A stretch of DNA of 64,000 nucleotides from Planctomycetota bacterium (GCA_029550925.1 JAKPGL010000183.1:1-64000), one strand, 5' to 3'. Shown: positions 8,745 through 18,319, numbered from the stretch's first letter. The notes: generated by a model not told the origin, from the letters alone. Numbers and translations are program-made.

Positions 8745-10835
8745 TCATCCGGTCATCAGTGCTCCGAGTAATACCAAAACGCCAAGGATCATGGCTAATG
8801 CATAAAAAGGCACCAGTCCTACTTGCAGGCTTCGGAACAAAGCGCCTAGGGCTCGCGGCGCAGCGCCGACGTCATCCACCGCCCTGTCAATCGCCTGGTT
8901 ATCCAGCCAGCCGCACAACCGGGCCAGACCCGTTAACGGCATGACAACCACCGCCTGATAGAGCTCGTCGAAGAAAAACTTGCCGTAGGAAAGCCCGTAC
9001 AGGCCCACCGCGGCGCTCGCCCGAGTCAGCCCTTCCAGCACCGTGCGTGATCCCAGATATAGGAGGGCTGCCAAGCCGATCCCGGCCAGAACGACCAGTG
9101 TGCTCAGCAGGGCCACTTGGCTGTGGGAGACCAACTCGGCCCGTGGGCCTTCCAGGGCCAGGCCGGCCAGACACAGGCTGGGCGTTTGGGCCAGGAAGTG
9201 GGCGAACCCATGGGTCCATTCAAAATACGCCCCCACCACCAGCGAAGCCGCCGCCAGCACCACTAGCGGCGCCGTCATCCACGGAGGGCCTTCATGCACA
9301 TGGCCGCCTGTCTCTTCCGGTATCCGCTCCGGCCCGTAAAAGGTACGGAAAAACGCCCGGAAGGTATAAAAGGCCGTCAAAAAGGCCGTAGCCGTGGCCG
9401 CCCAGCCAAGCACCTGATACACCAGGCCCTCCTGCTGGCCAACAGCCAGTAGGATCGCATCCTTGCTCCAGAACCCGGCAAACGGCACGACCCCGGCCAA
9501 GGCCAAACAGCCGAAAAGCATGGTCGTATGCGTCCAGGGCAGATGCCGACGCAGGCCGCCAAACTGCCGAATGTCGATCACGCCGCCCATGGCGTGCATG
9601 ACGCTTCCGGCCGCCAAAAACAAAAGGGCCTTGAAAAAGGCATGGGTAAATAGATGGAACATCCCGGCGGTTACGCCCAGCGCCGTGCCGGTTCCCACGG
9701 CCAAAAACATATAGCCCAATTGACTGATTGTCGAATAGGCCAGGATGCGTTTTAGATCGGTCTGCGTCAGGGCGATCAAGGCGGCCAGCAGGGCCGTGCC
9801 GCCGCCAATGCAAGCCACAACCAGCGGCCCTATCGGGGCGGCCAAAAACAGCGGCAAACACCGGGCCGTTAAATACACCCCCGCCGTTACCATCGTGGCC
9901 GCATGGATCAGTGCGCTAACTGGCGTGGGGCCTTCCATGGCGTCGGGCAACCATACATGAAGCGGCCACTGGGCGCTTTTGCCGCACGCACCGGCCATAA
10001 GCAGCAGGGCAATGGCCGTGCCCACCGCCCCGCCGACGTACTGTTCCGGCTGTTGGAGGAAGGTTTGTCCGAGGATGCCCGGCTGGGTTTGCCCACCGGT
10101 TTGCACATCATGGAAATTGAGCGTGCCATAGGTCAACCACAGCAAAAATACCCCCAACGCAAAGCCGAAATCGCCCACCCGGTTCACCAGAAACGCCTTT
10201 TTGCCGGCCGCGGCGGCTGCCGGTCGCTGGTACCAAAAACCGATCAGTAAATAACTGCAAAGCCCCACCGCCTCCCAAAAGACATAGAGCAATAGAAAAT
10301 TGCTCACCGAAACTAACATGCACATCGAAAAGACAAACAAGGCAATATAGCTATAAAAGCGCCAGTAGCCCGGATCCCCGTGCATATAGCCGACCGAATA
10401 CACCGCCACCAGAAACGAAATGGTTAGCACGGTGGCCAGCATGATCGCCGTAAGCGGATCGATCCGGAGGGTAACTTCAATGCGGGGCGGCGGTCCAAGT
10501 GGATCTTGCACAGGCTGCACGGACAGGGCGGTTTGCCCCACCTCGCCGCCGCCCGTCCAGGTCCAAAGGGTCAGGGTGCGTTCATAGCCGAGCGAATGCG
10601 ATGTCGGCTGGGCAGAGGGCACAGGTTCGTTCTGCCGGGCCGTATGGGTTGCTTCCGCCTCCTGAGCTACCTGCCAAACCAAAAGCAAACTGGCCGCCAG
10701 CGAGATGGCCAAGGCGACAATCGTTGGCCAATGGCTCTGGCTGCGCAAAAGCCGAGGCCCAAACAGGGCCGTCAACACCGCCGCCGCCAGCGGCATCACC
10801 ACCGTAACGACCAAGAGGGATTCTATTCCGAACAT
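8745..10835 (-). CDS. nuoL: NADH-quinone oxidoreductase subunit L
   Basis: A 696-residue antiporter-like membrane subunit, close to the usual 610-700. Family signatures are NFLLLYVFWEAVGLCSYLLIGFW, KSAQWPLHVWLPDAMEGPTP (channel Lys and the DAMEGPTPVSALIHAATMV segment) and KRILAYSTISQLGYM. The C-terminal region carries the amphipathic lateral-helix part expected of NuoL. In complex I it is the distal proton pump. It lies between nuoK and nuoM in the conserved order. Confidence 0.96.
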   Translation of the reverse strand: MFGIESLLVVTVVMPLAAAVLTALFGPRLLRSQSHWPTIVALAISLAASLLLVWQVAQEAEATHTARQNEPVPSAQPTSHSLGYERTLTLWTWTGGGEVGQTALSVQPVQDPLGPPPRIEVTLRIDPLTAIMLATVLTISFLVAVYSVGYMHGDPGYWRFYSYIALFVFSMCMLVSVSNFLLLYVFWEAVGLCSYLLIGFWYQRPAAAAAGKKAFLVNRVGDFGFALGVFLLWLTYGTLNFHDVQTGGQTQPGILGQTFLQQPEQYVGGAVGTAIALLLMAGACGKSAQWPLHVWLPDAMEGPTPVSALIHAATMVTAGVYLTARCLPLFLAAPIGPLVVACIGGGTALLAALIALTQTDLKRILAYSTISQLGYMFLAVGTGTALGVTAGMFHLFTHAFFKALLFLAAGSVMHAMGGVIDIRQFGGLRRHLPWTHTTMLFGCLALAGVVPFAGFWSKDAILLAVGQQEGLVYQVLGWAATATAFLTAFYTFRAFFRTFYGPERIPEETGGHVHEGPPWMTAPLVVLAAASLVVGAYFEWTHGFAHFLAQTPSLCLAGLALEGPRAELVSHSQVALLSTLVVLAGIGLAALLYLGSRTVLEGLTRASAAVGLYGLSYGKFFFDELYQAVVVMPLTGLARLCGWLDNQAIDRAVDDVGAAPRALGALFRSLQVGLVPFYALAMILGVLVLLGALMTG

Positions 10836-10926
10836 ATCCGAACCACTTCCTACGTGGGATGCTAGAGATTGGTTTCAAATAAAGCGGGACTCTTTGAAGA
10901 AAAGTTTTTCCGTTTTTCCCAGCCAC

Positions 10927-11373
10927 TCACACCATATCTCGGAACTCGGTAGTTTCATCGGTTTCGGCAGGGCGGACGCCGGCCGGGGCCAGGCGAGGCC
11001 AAACCGGCGCCGGTTCTTCGGGGATCGGCGCTGGCCGGTCCTCTTGCCAAGGCGGTTGATTGGCTTCTCGGAGCCGCTGCCAAAGGGCAATATCCAACGA
11101 ACCTGTCTGGCGGTAAAGCACCACGATCAACGCCAAGCCAATGGCCGCCTCGCAGGCCGCCACCACCAGAATGAAAATCACCAACATCTGGCCGCCAAAA
11201 TCGTCGTAAAATCGGCTCCAGCCGACCAAACTCAACGACACCCCCTGGAGCATCATCTCCGTGCAGAGGAACATGAGGATCATGTTCCGCCGGGTGAAAA
11301 AGCCCACCAGCCCGATGCTAAAAAGCACCGCACCGACGGCCAGGTATTGATGCAAAAAAGCGTAGTCGTTCAT
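10927..11373 (-). CDS. nuoK: NADH-quinone oxidoreductase subunit K
   Basis: A small three-helix membrane subunit of complex I. The first 100 residues match NuoK: AVLFSIGLVGFFTRRNMILMFLCTEMMLQGVSLSLV has the conserved membrane Glu, and VAACEAAIGLALIVVLYR has the second Glu. At 148 residues it exceeds the usual 100. The extra C-terminal 45 residues are hydrophilic and Pro-rich (PPWQEDRPAPIPEEPAPVWP), probably a cytoplasmic tail. The order nuoJ-nuoK-nuoL is canonical. Confidence 0.95.
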   Translation of the reverse strand: MNDYAFLHQYLAVGAVLFSIGLVGFFTRRNMILMFLCTEMMLQGVSLSLVGWSRFYDDFGGQMLVIFILVVAACEAAIGLALIVVLYRQTGSLDIALWQRLREANQPPWQEDRPAPIPEEPAPVWPRLAPAGVRPAETDETTEFRDMV

Positions 11374-11403
11374 GGGTTGGTGTATTTCTGGATTTTCGAA
11401 GGT

Positions 11404-12261
11404 TTAGGAGTTTCGCTGGGATTCGGTTCTCGGAGCTTGTCCGGCAGCAATGGGCGCCGGGGAGTGTCCGCCTGGTTGTTGGGGGCCTTCCAGCGGGCCG
11501 TGCAATCGACCAATGATAACGGCCGCTCCGACCAGGGCCGCTAACAGCAACACCCCAGCCGCTTGCACGGCCAGCCAATGACCGCCAAACAGGTGCTGGC
11601 CGATCCGGGCCACATGTTCGGACGCCAAGACTCCCTGGCCTGCTTTGGGCGGCAGAAAATTCTCTTCTGGCGGCGGGGGGACAGTTGCTGTGGCGGGCTG
11701 GTCGGCGCCGGTTTGTTGGCGTTGGTCTTCCGCTTGGGCGGCCAACTGTTCCGGCCCGGCCAAACTGCGGGTGATCAACAGACTCAGCATCGCCAAAAAT
11801 ACCACAGCGGTACCGGCCGAGACGAACACCTCCCATCGATTCCAGTCATACGTGGCCCGGCCGCGAGGATGGGCCAGCATCAATACAAAAAGCAGCACGA
11901 CCAAAATGGCTCCCACATAGACGATGAGCGTGCCGGCAGCCAAAAACTGCGCCCCGCCATAAGCCATCAGGGCCGACACGCCCACTAGCGTAAGCCCAAA
12001 ACATACGGCGCAATACAGTGGATGCACCAGGCTCACCGCAGCCAATGCCGCGCCCACCGTCAACGCCGCCAACAAATAAAATACCACTCCTTCCTGGATC
12101 GGCCGAATCATCGGCGCCTGGGCGAGCACCGCTCCAAAGGCAATGGCCGATAGTGCGGCCCCCAACAATCGCAGGCCGCCCCAGCCCGGACGCAATAGCA
12201 GCACCAGACCCGTAGTACCGAGGATAATCGTGGTTAAGAAGATGACTTGTTGCGGATGCAC
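11404..12261 (-). CDS. nuoJ: NADH-quinone oxidoreductase subunit J
   Basis: A 285-residue membrane subunit of complex I. Five hydrophobic helices include the diagnostic HPLYCAVCFGLTLVGVSALMAYGGAQFLAAGTLIVYVGAI region, which carries the TM3 pi-bulge segment. It is longer than the usual 160-200 residues because of a polar linker (about 185-225, Gln/Pro/Glu-rich) before the last helix and a polar C-terminal tail. It lies between nuoI and nuoK. GTG or alternative starts are possible, but ATG at 12261 gives a natural N-terminus. Confidence 0.93.
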   Translation of the reverse strand: MHPQQVIFLTTIILGTTGLVLLLRPGWGGLRLLGAALSAIAFGAVLAQAPMIRPIQEGVVFYLLAALTVGAALAAVSLVHPLYCAVCFGLTLVGVSALMAYGGAQFLAAGTLIVYVGAILVVLLFVLMLAHPRGRATYDWNRWEVFVSAGTAVVFLAMLSLLITRSLAGPEQLAAQAEDQRQQTGADQPATATVPPPPEENFLPPKAGQGVLASEHVARIGQHLFGGHWLAVQAAGVLLLAALVGAAVIIGRLHGPLEGPQQPGGHSPAPIAAGQAPRTESQRNS

Positions 12262-12382
12262 GCTCTGTAGGCTCCGTTAGGGAAAAAATTTTGCCGATGG
12301 AAGTCCTGCCGACATACTTCGTTCCATCATCCGTTGTTCGTTTTCGGGCGGTTGACTCCTTCAAGTTCGAGGCTTCTCGGAC

Positions 12383-12946
12383 TCATTTTTTCTGGGCGTT
12401 TTCCTGTTCGGCCGACACGGCCGGCAAAGGCCAACTTTGGAAAATTGGTTCGGCATCTTTGGTTTGGTCATAGACGCTCAGGAGTTTTTCCTTATCGAAG
12501 ATCATCTCCTCTCGGCTTTTGCCGGTAAGATCGTAGAGGGTAGTCAGTTCGATGGCCTGCACAGGGCAAGCCTCTTCGCACATGCCGCAGTAAATGCAGC
12601 GAAGTTCGTCGATGGTGAAACTTTCAGGATATTTATCCCGATCAGGCCAGGGCGAAGGGGCAGCCACAATGTCGATGCAATGAGCCGGGCAGATCGTGGC
12701 ACACAAAAAACAGGCCACACATTTGACCCGTCCTTGTTCGTCGCGATTCAGCCGATGTACGCCCCGGTAAATGAGCGGCTCCGGAATCTCGTGCCGCTCC
12801 TCGGGCGATTGGACCGTCAGCTTCGGCCCCACCAGATGCCGAAGCGTGGTCCGCATCCCTTCGACAAAAAGCGGCAGATACACCTTGCCGGTCCAACCCA
12901 ACTCCGGCTCTTTCAGCCATCGCACTTGAGGGTCATTCGGTTGCAT
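12383..12946 (-). CDS. nuoI: NADH-quinone oxidoreductase subunit I
   Basis: A 187-residue ferredoxin-like subunit holding the two [4Fe-4S] clusters N6a and N6b of complex I. Both motifs are complete: CVACFLCATICPAHCIDI and CIYCGMCEEACPVQAIEL. The segment HRLNRDEQGRVKCVACFLC is characteristic of NuoI. The C-terminal YDLTGKSREEMIFDKEKLL is also typical. It passes electrons towards NuoB at the quinone site. A second NuoI-like gene at 55325 is clearly divergent. Confidence 0.96.
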   Translation of the reverse strand: MQPNDPQVRWLKEPELGWTGKVYLPLFVEGMRTTLRHLVGPKLTVQSPEERHEIPEPLIYRGVHRLNRDEQGRVKCVACFLCATICPAHCIDIVAAPSPWPDRDKYPESFTIDELRCIYCGMCEEACPVQAIELTTLYDLTGKSREEMIFDKEKLLSVYDQTKDAEPIFQSWPLPAVSAEQENAQKK

Positions 12947-12985
12947 GGTAGGTCGTCGTATTTCTCGGTAAGGTCAAAAGGTTTT

Positions 12986-14209
12986 TCACGGAATCGTTTC
13001 CGGCGCGGGGGCCTGGGGGCGGATGGGACCTCGCAGGGGCCGATTGTCATAATGGGCCGGGACCAAGCAGGCCGCCGCAACCCAGACCACCAAAAATATC
13101 GTCCAATTGGCCGCCGCCATAAATAACGGAAGCGACAGTCCAAGCCGAGCCGCCCAATCGGGACCATACTCGGCCAGCACCGCCGCACCGACCACGTACA
13201 CCAACCCAATTGGGATCAGCACATACCAGGCCAGGTGCATGATCTGGTCGAATCGAAACCGCGGCCAACTCCACCGGGCGACCATGAAGAACCAGATCAC
13301 CACCAGCACCTTGCCCAGCAGGATGAGCACCCGGAGCAGGGCCGTCGGCCAAGCAACCGCCGGTTCGCCGCCGCTTAGCCCCCAGAAATGCCAGCCGCCA
13401 AAAAACACCAGCACCAACAGGAACGAGGCCAGGATCATGTGCAGATACTCGGCCACCATATACATCATCAGTTTCATGCCGGAGTATTCGGTATGATAGC
13501 CGCCGACCAGTTCCTGTTCGGCCTCGGCCATGTCGAACGGCAGCCGACCCGCCTCGGCAAAGGCGGCCAGGAAAAACAGGCTAAAACCCAGCGGCTGCCA
13601 GAAAATGTTCCACAGACCGGTCTGCGCCTGCCAGAGGACGATCTCCTCCAGACGGAGCGACCCAGCGGCCAACACAATCCCCAGCAACGCCAAACCCAGT
13701 GGGATCTCATAAGAGAGCAGTTGAGCGGCGCTACGGATGCCGCCAAAAAGACTGTATTTATTATTGCTGGCCCAACCGCCCAGCAGCACCCCCAACACCC
13801 CCAGTCCGCTGACGGCCACGAGATACAGCAGTCCCACATCCACGCCCGGCGCAACGGCAAGCCGAAGTCGATACCCAAAAATTTCTACCTCTCCGAACGG
13901 TACGACGGCAAACACCGCCACAGCCGCCGTGAGCGACACCACCGGAGCCAAAAAGTAGAGCACCTTTTCCACATGGCCTGGGGTGAACTCTTCCTTGAAG
14001 ATGAACTTTCCGCCGTCGGCAATGGGCTGGCCCAAGCCGAACAGTCGGATTTTCGTTAGCGGGATCCCGGCCCGGTTTGGTCCAAGCCGATCCTGGATCC
14101 ACGCCGCCACCCATCGCTCGACCAACACCAGATAGGCGGCGGCTCCCATCAGCCCGCCAAACAAAATCACCATCTTGACGCCAGCTTCCAGCGTGGTCAG
14201 CAGGTCCAT
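12986..14209 (-). CDS. nuoH: NADH-quinone oxidoreductase subunit H
   Basis: A 407-residue membrane subunit that forms the quinone chamber with NuoB and NuoD. Signatures are RWVAAWIQDRLGPNRAGI, QPIADGGKFIFKEEFTP, SNNKYSLFGGIRSAAQLLSYEIPLGL (starting with GWA), and PFDMAEAEQELVGGYHTEYSGMK. The latter carries the conserved acidic residues. Eight or nine membrane helices are present, as in the family. The C-terminal tail is hydrophilic and Pro-rich. A 445-base gap filled with repeats separates it from nuoG. Confidence 0.96.
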   Translation of the reverse strand: MDLLTTLEAGVKMVILFGGLMGAAAYLVLVERWVAAWIQDRLGPNRAGIPLTKIRLFGLGQPIADGGKFIFKEEFTPGHVEKVLYFLAPVVSLTAAVAVFAVVPFGEVEIFGYRLRLAVAPGVDVGLLYLVAVSGLGVLGVLLGGWASNNKYSLFGGIRSAAQLLSYEIPLGLALLGIVLAAGSLRLEEIVLWQAQTGLWNIFWQPLGFSLFFLAAFAEAGRLPFDMAEAEQELVGGYHTEYSGMKLMMYMVAEYLHMILASFLLVLVFFGGWHFWGLSGGEPAVAWPTALLRVLILLGKVLVVIWFFMVARWSWPRFRFDQIMHLAWYVLIPIGLVYVVGAAVLAEYGPDWAARLGLSLPLFMAAANWTIFLVVWVAAACLVPAHYDNRPLRGPIRPQAPAPETIP

Positions 14210-14294
14210 CTTAGGTCAACCTCGTTAGGTATTCATTTCCATCTCTTCAGCCCAGGGAAAAAGTTTCCTCTTTCTCCGAGGAAGGCGATATGGT

Positions 14295-14404
14295 GTCATT
14301 CCCGCGCACGCGGGAATCCAGGCTTCTTGCGTCTTCCCTTTGTAGGCATAACAAAGTACCCGCCTCATCACATCCTGGATCCCCGCTTTCGCGAGGATGA
14401 CAAG
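14295..14404. repeat. REP-like inverted pair without terminal repeats
   Basis: Two REP-like palindromes face each other: GTCATTCCCGCGCACGCGGG near 14295-14318 and the decayed CCCCGCTTTCGCGAGGATGAC near 14381-14401. Between them is the same GGCTTCTTGC core as in copies A, E and G. Neither GTAACATT terminal repeat is present. It lies between nuoH and nuoG, 31 bases from copy B. Confidence 0.65.
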
Positions 14405-14434
14405 AAAGGTTTTTCATGACAAGAAAAATTTCTC

Positions 14435-14620
14435 GTAACATTTCAGCCGAGTGAAGAACATTCGCCTCTCCCCTGGCGGGAGAGGCCGGCTAGCCCTCAG
14501 GCTAGCCGGGTGAGGGGGAAAAGGGGGGATTTGTATCTTGCTTTGCCCCTTTCCTAACCCGCTTGACGCGGGACAAGAGGGGAGAAACCTAGGGTTAACT
14601 CCATTCGGCTGAAATGTTAC
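14435..14620. repeat. MITE-like element, copy B, with a different interior
   Basis: Inverted termini lie at 14435-14456 (GTAACATTTCAGCCGAGTGA) and 14599-14620 (its near-exact reverse complement). The interior is unrelated to the other copies. It contains other palindromes (CTCTCCCCTGGCGGGAGAG, GGCTAGCCCTCAGGCTAGCC) and CCCGCTTGACGCGGG. It lies inside the nuo operon between nuoH and nuoG. Its flanking 8 bases match poorly (about 4 of 8). Confidence 0.7.
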
Positions 14621-14654
14621 CAATTTTCCTCCATTTTCTTCCCATCTTTTTGTT

Positions 14655-16316
14655 TTACCCTTTTAGCTCGGACGCCGTCTTGGCGGTAGTGGCGGCCAAA
14701 AGGCCGGCTTTCAAGTCCAGACCGACTTCGGGAATTTCATATACCGCCGGCGCAAAATAGGTGATTTGCTGGGCCATTTCGTCCAGCACAGCAGCGGCGT
14801 CGAATTGGCCGGCCCGCTGGTGCATTTGCCACAGGAGCCAACCTTCCGGCAACACCCCGCGCGGCGGTCGGATGGCCCGGCGAAAACTTTGCAGGCGATC
14901 CTGGCAGTTGACATAGGCGCCGTCTCGCTCCGCCCAGGCCGCTCCCGGTAGCACATAGTGCGCCCGCTCCGCCACCGGCGAAGGGAACAAATCCTGCACA
15001 ATCACCAAATCCAGCCCTTCCAGCCGATCGGCTATGGCCTGGTCCAGCACATGCGACACCGGCGGCGTGGGGGCTTTGTATCCGCCAGTAATCCACAGGC
15101 CCCGCACGCCCTGGGGACCAAGCTGGCCAAGAAGTTCGTCAAATTGCAGCACTCGGCCTTTCATGAAATAGCTGAGCACGGCTTCCACGCCGCGGCGATT
15201 AGGACATTTTTCGGCCGAAATCGTAAAACCGCCGGGGAATCGTTCGTCCTGGCCCATGCGGGGTACCGGACCAAGGCCCAGCAGGGCCTCCGGATCAATC
15301 CGCCGCACCAGCAGGGCCAATAGATACGCTTCTTCGACGGTCAAAAACGGCGAGAGGACGGCGGCCAGTCGGCCCGCCCGCTCCAAAGCCTCCCGAACCA
15401 CCAGCGGCGCCTGTGCCCAGTCCAATTCTTCCCACCCATCGGCCGTCCGACGCCGAGCACCAAGCAGCCGCCGCCGATCATGCACCTGATGATACCCGTA
15501 TCGGCCGTCGTTGCAAATCCACCATCGGTTTACATGCGGATTTTCCCTTGGCCGAATCCGCCAGAGGTGGTCCTGGTTTTCATCGATCCAGATGCTACAC
15601 CCTGCGGCACAGTGGGGACAAACGCTTCGGTGCGATCGGAGGAACCAAACCCGCTGCTTATAGAGAAAATCTTTGTCAGCCAAAGCGCCCACCGGGCAAA
15701 GATCGACCACATTGCCGGAAAGTTTGTTATTGAGTGGATATCCCGGCAGCACCGCAATTTCTTCATGGGCGCCTCGGGCTAGAACCAAAAGCTCTCCCGT
15801 ACCGGCCACCTCCCGCACAAACCGCACACAGCGGGTACACATGACGCAGCGATCGACAAAAAGGAACACGTCGCCCAGATCGCGGCGTCGGCTATGGAAG
15901 GGCAGTATCTCCGCCCGGCGTTCCTTTTGGCCATACCGGAAATGATAGTCCTGCAATCGGCATTCGCCTGCTTTGTCGCAGATAGGGCAGTCGATCGGAT
16001 GCCGAAGCAGCAAGTCTTCTTCCACCATGGCTCGGGCCTGCTGTACCTTTTCCGATTGGGTAACAATGACCGTGCCATCGGCGGCCGGGGTGTTGCAGGC
16101 CGGCTGGAGTTTGGGAAACATGGTGATATGGCCGGTCTGGGGGTCCCGCTTACCGATCTCGACCAAACACATTCGGCAACTGCCCACCACCGAAAGCCCC
16201 GGATGGAAACAATAGTGCGGAATTTCCACCCCGGCCAACGCCGCCGCCTGAATGCAGTTGAGCTGCACGCCCTCGGGCAACTCCACTTCGCGATTATCGA
16301 CAATCACTGTAGCCAT
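14655..16316 (-). CDS. nuoG: NADH-quinone oxidoreductase subunit G, short form
   Basis: The peripheral-arm iron-sulfur subunit of complex I, 553 residues against about 690-910 in most bacteria. The N-terminal [2Fe-2S] domain is intact (CIQAAALAGVEIPHYCFHPG, GSCRMCLVEIG). The His-Cys cluster (HPIDCPICDKAGECRLQDYHF) and the next [4Fe-4S] set (RCVMCTRCVRF) follow. A further four-Cys motif, CPHCAAGCSIWID, is the start of the molybdopterin-like domain. That domain is present only as a reduced version, so the protein is shortened rather than frameshifted. It lies between nuoF and nuoH. Confidence 0.93.
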   Translation of the reverse strand: MATVIVDNREVELPEGVQLNCIQAAALAGVEIPHYCFHPGLSVVGSCRMCLVEIGKRDPQTGHITMFPKLQPACNTPAADGTVIVTQSEKVQQARAMVEEDLLLRHPIDCPICDKAGECRLQDYHFRYGQKERRAEILPFHSRRRDLGDVFLFVDRCVMCTRCVRFVREVAGTGELLVLARGAHEEIAVLPGYPLNNKLSGNVVDLCPVGALADKDFLYKQRVWFLRSHRSVCPHCAAGCSIWIDENQDHLWRIRPRENPHVNRWWICNDGRYGYHQVHDRRRLLGARRRTADGWEELDWAQAPLVVREALERAGRLAAVLSPFLTVEEAYLLALLVRRIDPEALLGLGPVPRMGQDERFPGGFTISAEKCPNRRGVEAVLSYFMKGRVLQFDELLGQLGPQGVRGLWITGGYKAPTPPVSHVLDQAIADRLEGLDLVIVQDLFPSPVAERAHYVLPGAAWAERDGAYVNCQDRLQSFRRAIRPPRGVLPEGWLLWQMHQRAGQFDAAAVLDEMAQQITYFAPAVYEIPEVGLDLKAGLLAATTAKTASELKG

Positions 16317-16397
16317 AGCCGATCCTGAGAGTTCTTACGATCGGGAAATCTCTGCTTATGAATCAATAATGTTTACTCTACAGCACGTTATGTTTAG

Positions 16398-17798
16398 TTA
16401 AATCGTTGCTTCGGCGCCGAGCAGTTTCCGTCCTGTAATGGACTGATGCTCCCGCCACTCCGGCAGGGCTTCGACCGGAGCGGGGTTTCGGCAGCCCAGC
16501 GGGTTGGTCCGACGGATGTAGTCTTCCAGTTCATCGCGGAATTTGGCCAGGGTGGTTTTGATCGGCCAGGCGGCGCCGTCGGCCAAACCGCAAATGGTGC
16601 TGCCGGGGATGATGCCGATGGAGTTGCCGATTTCTTCCAAGAGGTCCAGGTCAACCAGTCGGCCCCGGCCCGCTTTGATCCGCTGCATGATCCGATACGC
16701 CCAGGCTGTGCCTTCTCGGCATGGCGTGCATTGGCCGCAGCTTTCGTGGGCGAAAAATCGGCAACTATTGTGGAGAAAATCCACCATCGAATACGTCTCG
16801 TCCAGCACAATCACTCCGCCGGTACCCAGGCCGAGACACCCTGCCTTGCACGGTCCTGAAAAATCCAACGGCGTATCCAGTTCATGGGCCGACAGCACTC
16901 CGGTGCTCAGTCCGCCCGGAACGACTGCTTTGACTTTGCGTCCCTTCCACACGCCGCCGGCGTGCTGTTCGATCAGTTCCCGCACCGGAACGCCCAGCGG
17001 CAATTCCACGCACCCCGGCCGATTGACATGGCCGCTAATGCTAAACACTTTCGGCCCGAAACTGCCGGGGTCTCGGGGATCGCTGGGATCGGGCGGTGTG
17101 CCGATCGACTGGAACCACTCGATACCCCGTTCCAAAATGTGTTTCACACAGGCCAGGGTCTCTACGTTATTGACCACCGTCGGGCGTTGGAACAGCCCCT
17201 TGACGGCCGGGAAGGGCGGTTTAGTTCTGGGCCAGGCCCGATGGCCCTCGATGCTTTCGATCAGTCCGGTCTCTTCGCCGCAAATGTAAGCCCCGGCCCC
17301 TCGATGGATATAAATATCCAACGACATGTCTGATCCGAGGATATTCCGCCCCAAATATCCCGCCCGGTAGCACTCCTCAACGGCCTGCTGCAACCGCTCA
17401 TAGGCCAGCGGATATTCATACCGGAGATAAATGTACGCCGCCGAAGCGCCGGTGGCATAACAGGCCAGGATGATCCCCTCCAGAATCTGATGGGGATCAT
17501 GTTCCATTTGCACCCGGTTGCAGAAAGTGCCAGGTTCGCTTTCGTCGGCGTTCGCACAGAGATAGATCGGCCCTGGATCGTCTTTGGGCAAGAAGGACCA
17601 TTTCAGTCCCGTTGGGAAGCCGGCGCCGCCTCGGCCCCGCAGTTGGCTGGCCCGGATACGATCTACCACCTCCTTCGGCGCCATTTCCTGCAGGACCCGC
17701 CGGAGCGTCTGATACCCGCCGGCAGCCTCATAGACCTTCAACGTATGGCTATCCGGTTTACCGACATTAGCCAATAGTACAGGTTCAAACGTGGGCAT
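16398..17798 (-). CDS. nuoF: NADH-quinone oxidoreductase subunit F
   Basis: The NADH- and FMN-binding subunit of complex I, 466 residues. It has RGRGGAGFPTGLKWSF (NADH/FMN glycine-rich loop), AYICGEETGLIESIEG and the [4Fe-4S] ligands in ESCGQCTPCREGT. The open frame extends upstream through nuoE in another frame. ATG at 17798 is chosen because homology begins there (MPTFEPVLLANVG) and it lies after the nuoE stop, leaving a 41-base gap. NuoE, NuoF and NuoG form the NADH dehydrogenase module. Confidence 0.95.
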   Translation of the reverse strand: MPTFEPVLLANVGKPDSHTLKVYEAAGGYQTLRRVLQEMAPKEVVDRIRASQLRGRGGAGFPTGLKWSFLPKDDPGPIYLCANADESEPGTFCNRVQMEHDPHQILEGIILACYATGASAAYIYLRYEYPLAYERLQQAVEECYRAGYLGRNILGSDMSLDIYIHRGAGAYICGEETGLIESIEGHRAWPRTKPPFPAVKGLFQRPTVVNNVETLACVKHILERGIEWFQSIGTPPDPSDPRDPGSFGPKVFSISGHVNRPGCVELPLGVPVRELIEQHAGGVWKGRKVKAVVPGGLSTGVLSAHELDTPLDFSGPCKAGCLGLGTGGVIVLDETYSMVDFLHNSCRFFAHESCGQCTPCREGTAWAYRIMQRIKAGRGRLVDLDLLEEIGNSIGIIPGSTICGLADGAAWPIKTTLAKFRDELEDYIRRTNPLGCRNPAPVEALPEWREHQSITGRKLLGAEATI

Positions 17799-17839
17799 GA
17801 TCGTCGTCCCATTCGCAGGCGGATGCTCTGTGGTATCCT

Positions 17840-18319
17840 TCAGGGCAAGGTTTCCAGCATCTGGTCGATTTTCTCTTTCGTCATATTTTTCCAGAGGACC
17901 CGGCCGGCCAGAATGGCCGGGGCGTAATCGCAGGCGCCGATACACTCGGCCACTTCGAGGGTGATTCGGCCGTCGGGCGTGGTTTGGCCCGGCTGGACGC
18001 CCAACCGTTGGCAAAGGTATTCCAATAGTTCTTCTCCCCCGCGAGCGCCGCAACTCAAGGACCGGCAGACCCAAATCCGCGTTCGGCCCACCGGCTCGTC
18101 TTGGGCGAAAAAGCCGTAAAACGACAGGGTATCCTGCACCCGCGCCGGCGGCACGCCCAACAAATGGGCCAATTCTTCCACCGCCTTGGGCGGTACATGC
18201 CCGATCGCCTCCTGAATCAGATGCAGCGCCGGCAGGATCACCGCCTCTCGCGTGGGGTACTTCGGATAGCAGGCTTCGATCTGTTTGCAAATTCCCTCAG
18301 TAAGAACCTTTTCCATCAT
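17840..18319 (-). CDS. nuoE: NADH-quinone oxidoreductase subunit E
   Basis: A 159-residue thioredoxin-like subunit binding the off-pathway [2Fe-2S] cluster N1a. The four Cys ligands appear as CRSLSC (C-x4-C) and CIGAC (C-x3-C). The helical N-terminus contains ALHLIQEAIGHVPPKAVEELA and FYGFF, matching the family. It lies upstream of nuoF and downstream of nuoD, in canonical order. Confidence 0.95.
   Translation of the reverse strand: MMEKVLTEGICKQIEACYPKYPTREAVILPALHLIQEAIGHVPPKAVEELAHLLGVPPARVQDTLSFYGFFAQDEPVGRTRIWVCRSLSCGARGGEELLEYLCQRLGVQPGQTTPDGRITLEVAECIGACDYAPAILAGRVLWKNMTKEKIDQMLETLP

Noticed and set aside
16398-18290. 630-codon frame covering nuoF and nuoE
   Set aside because: The first 164 codons are an out-of-frame reading of nuoE; NuoF homology begins at the ATG at 17798.
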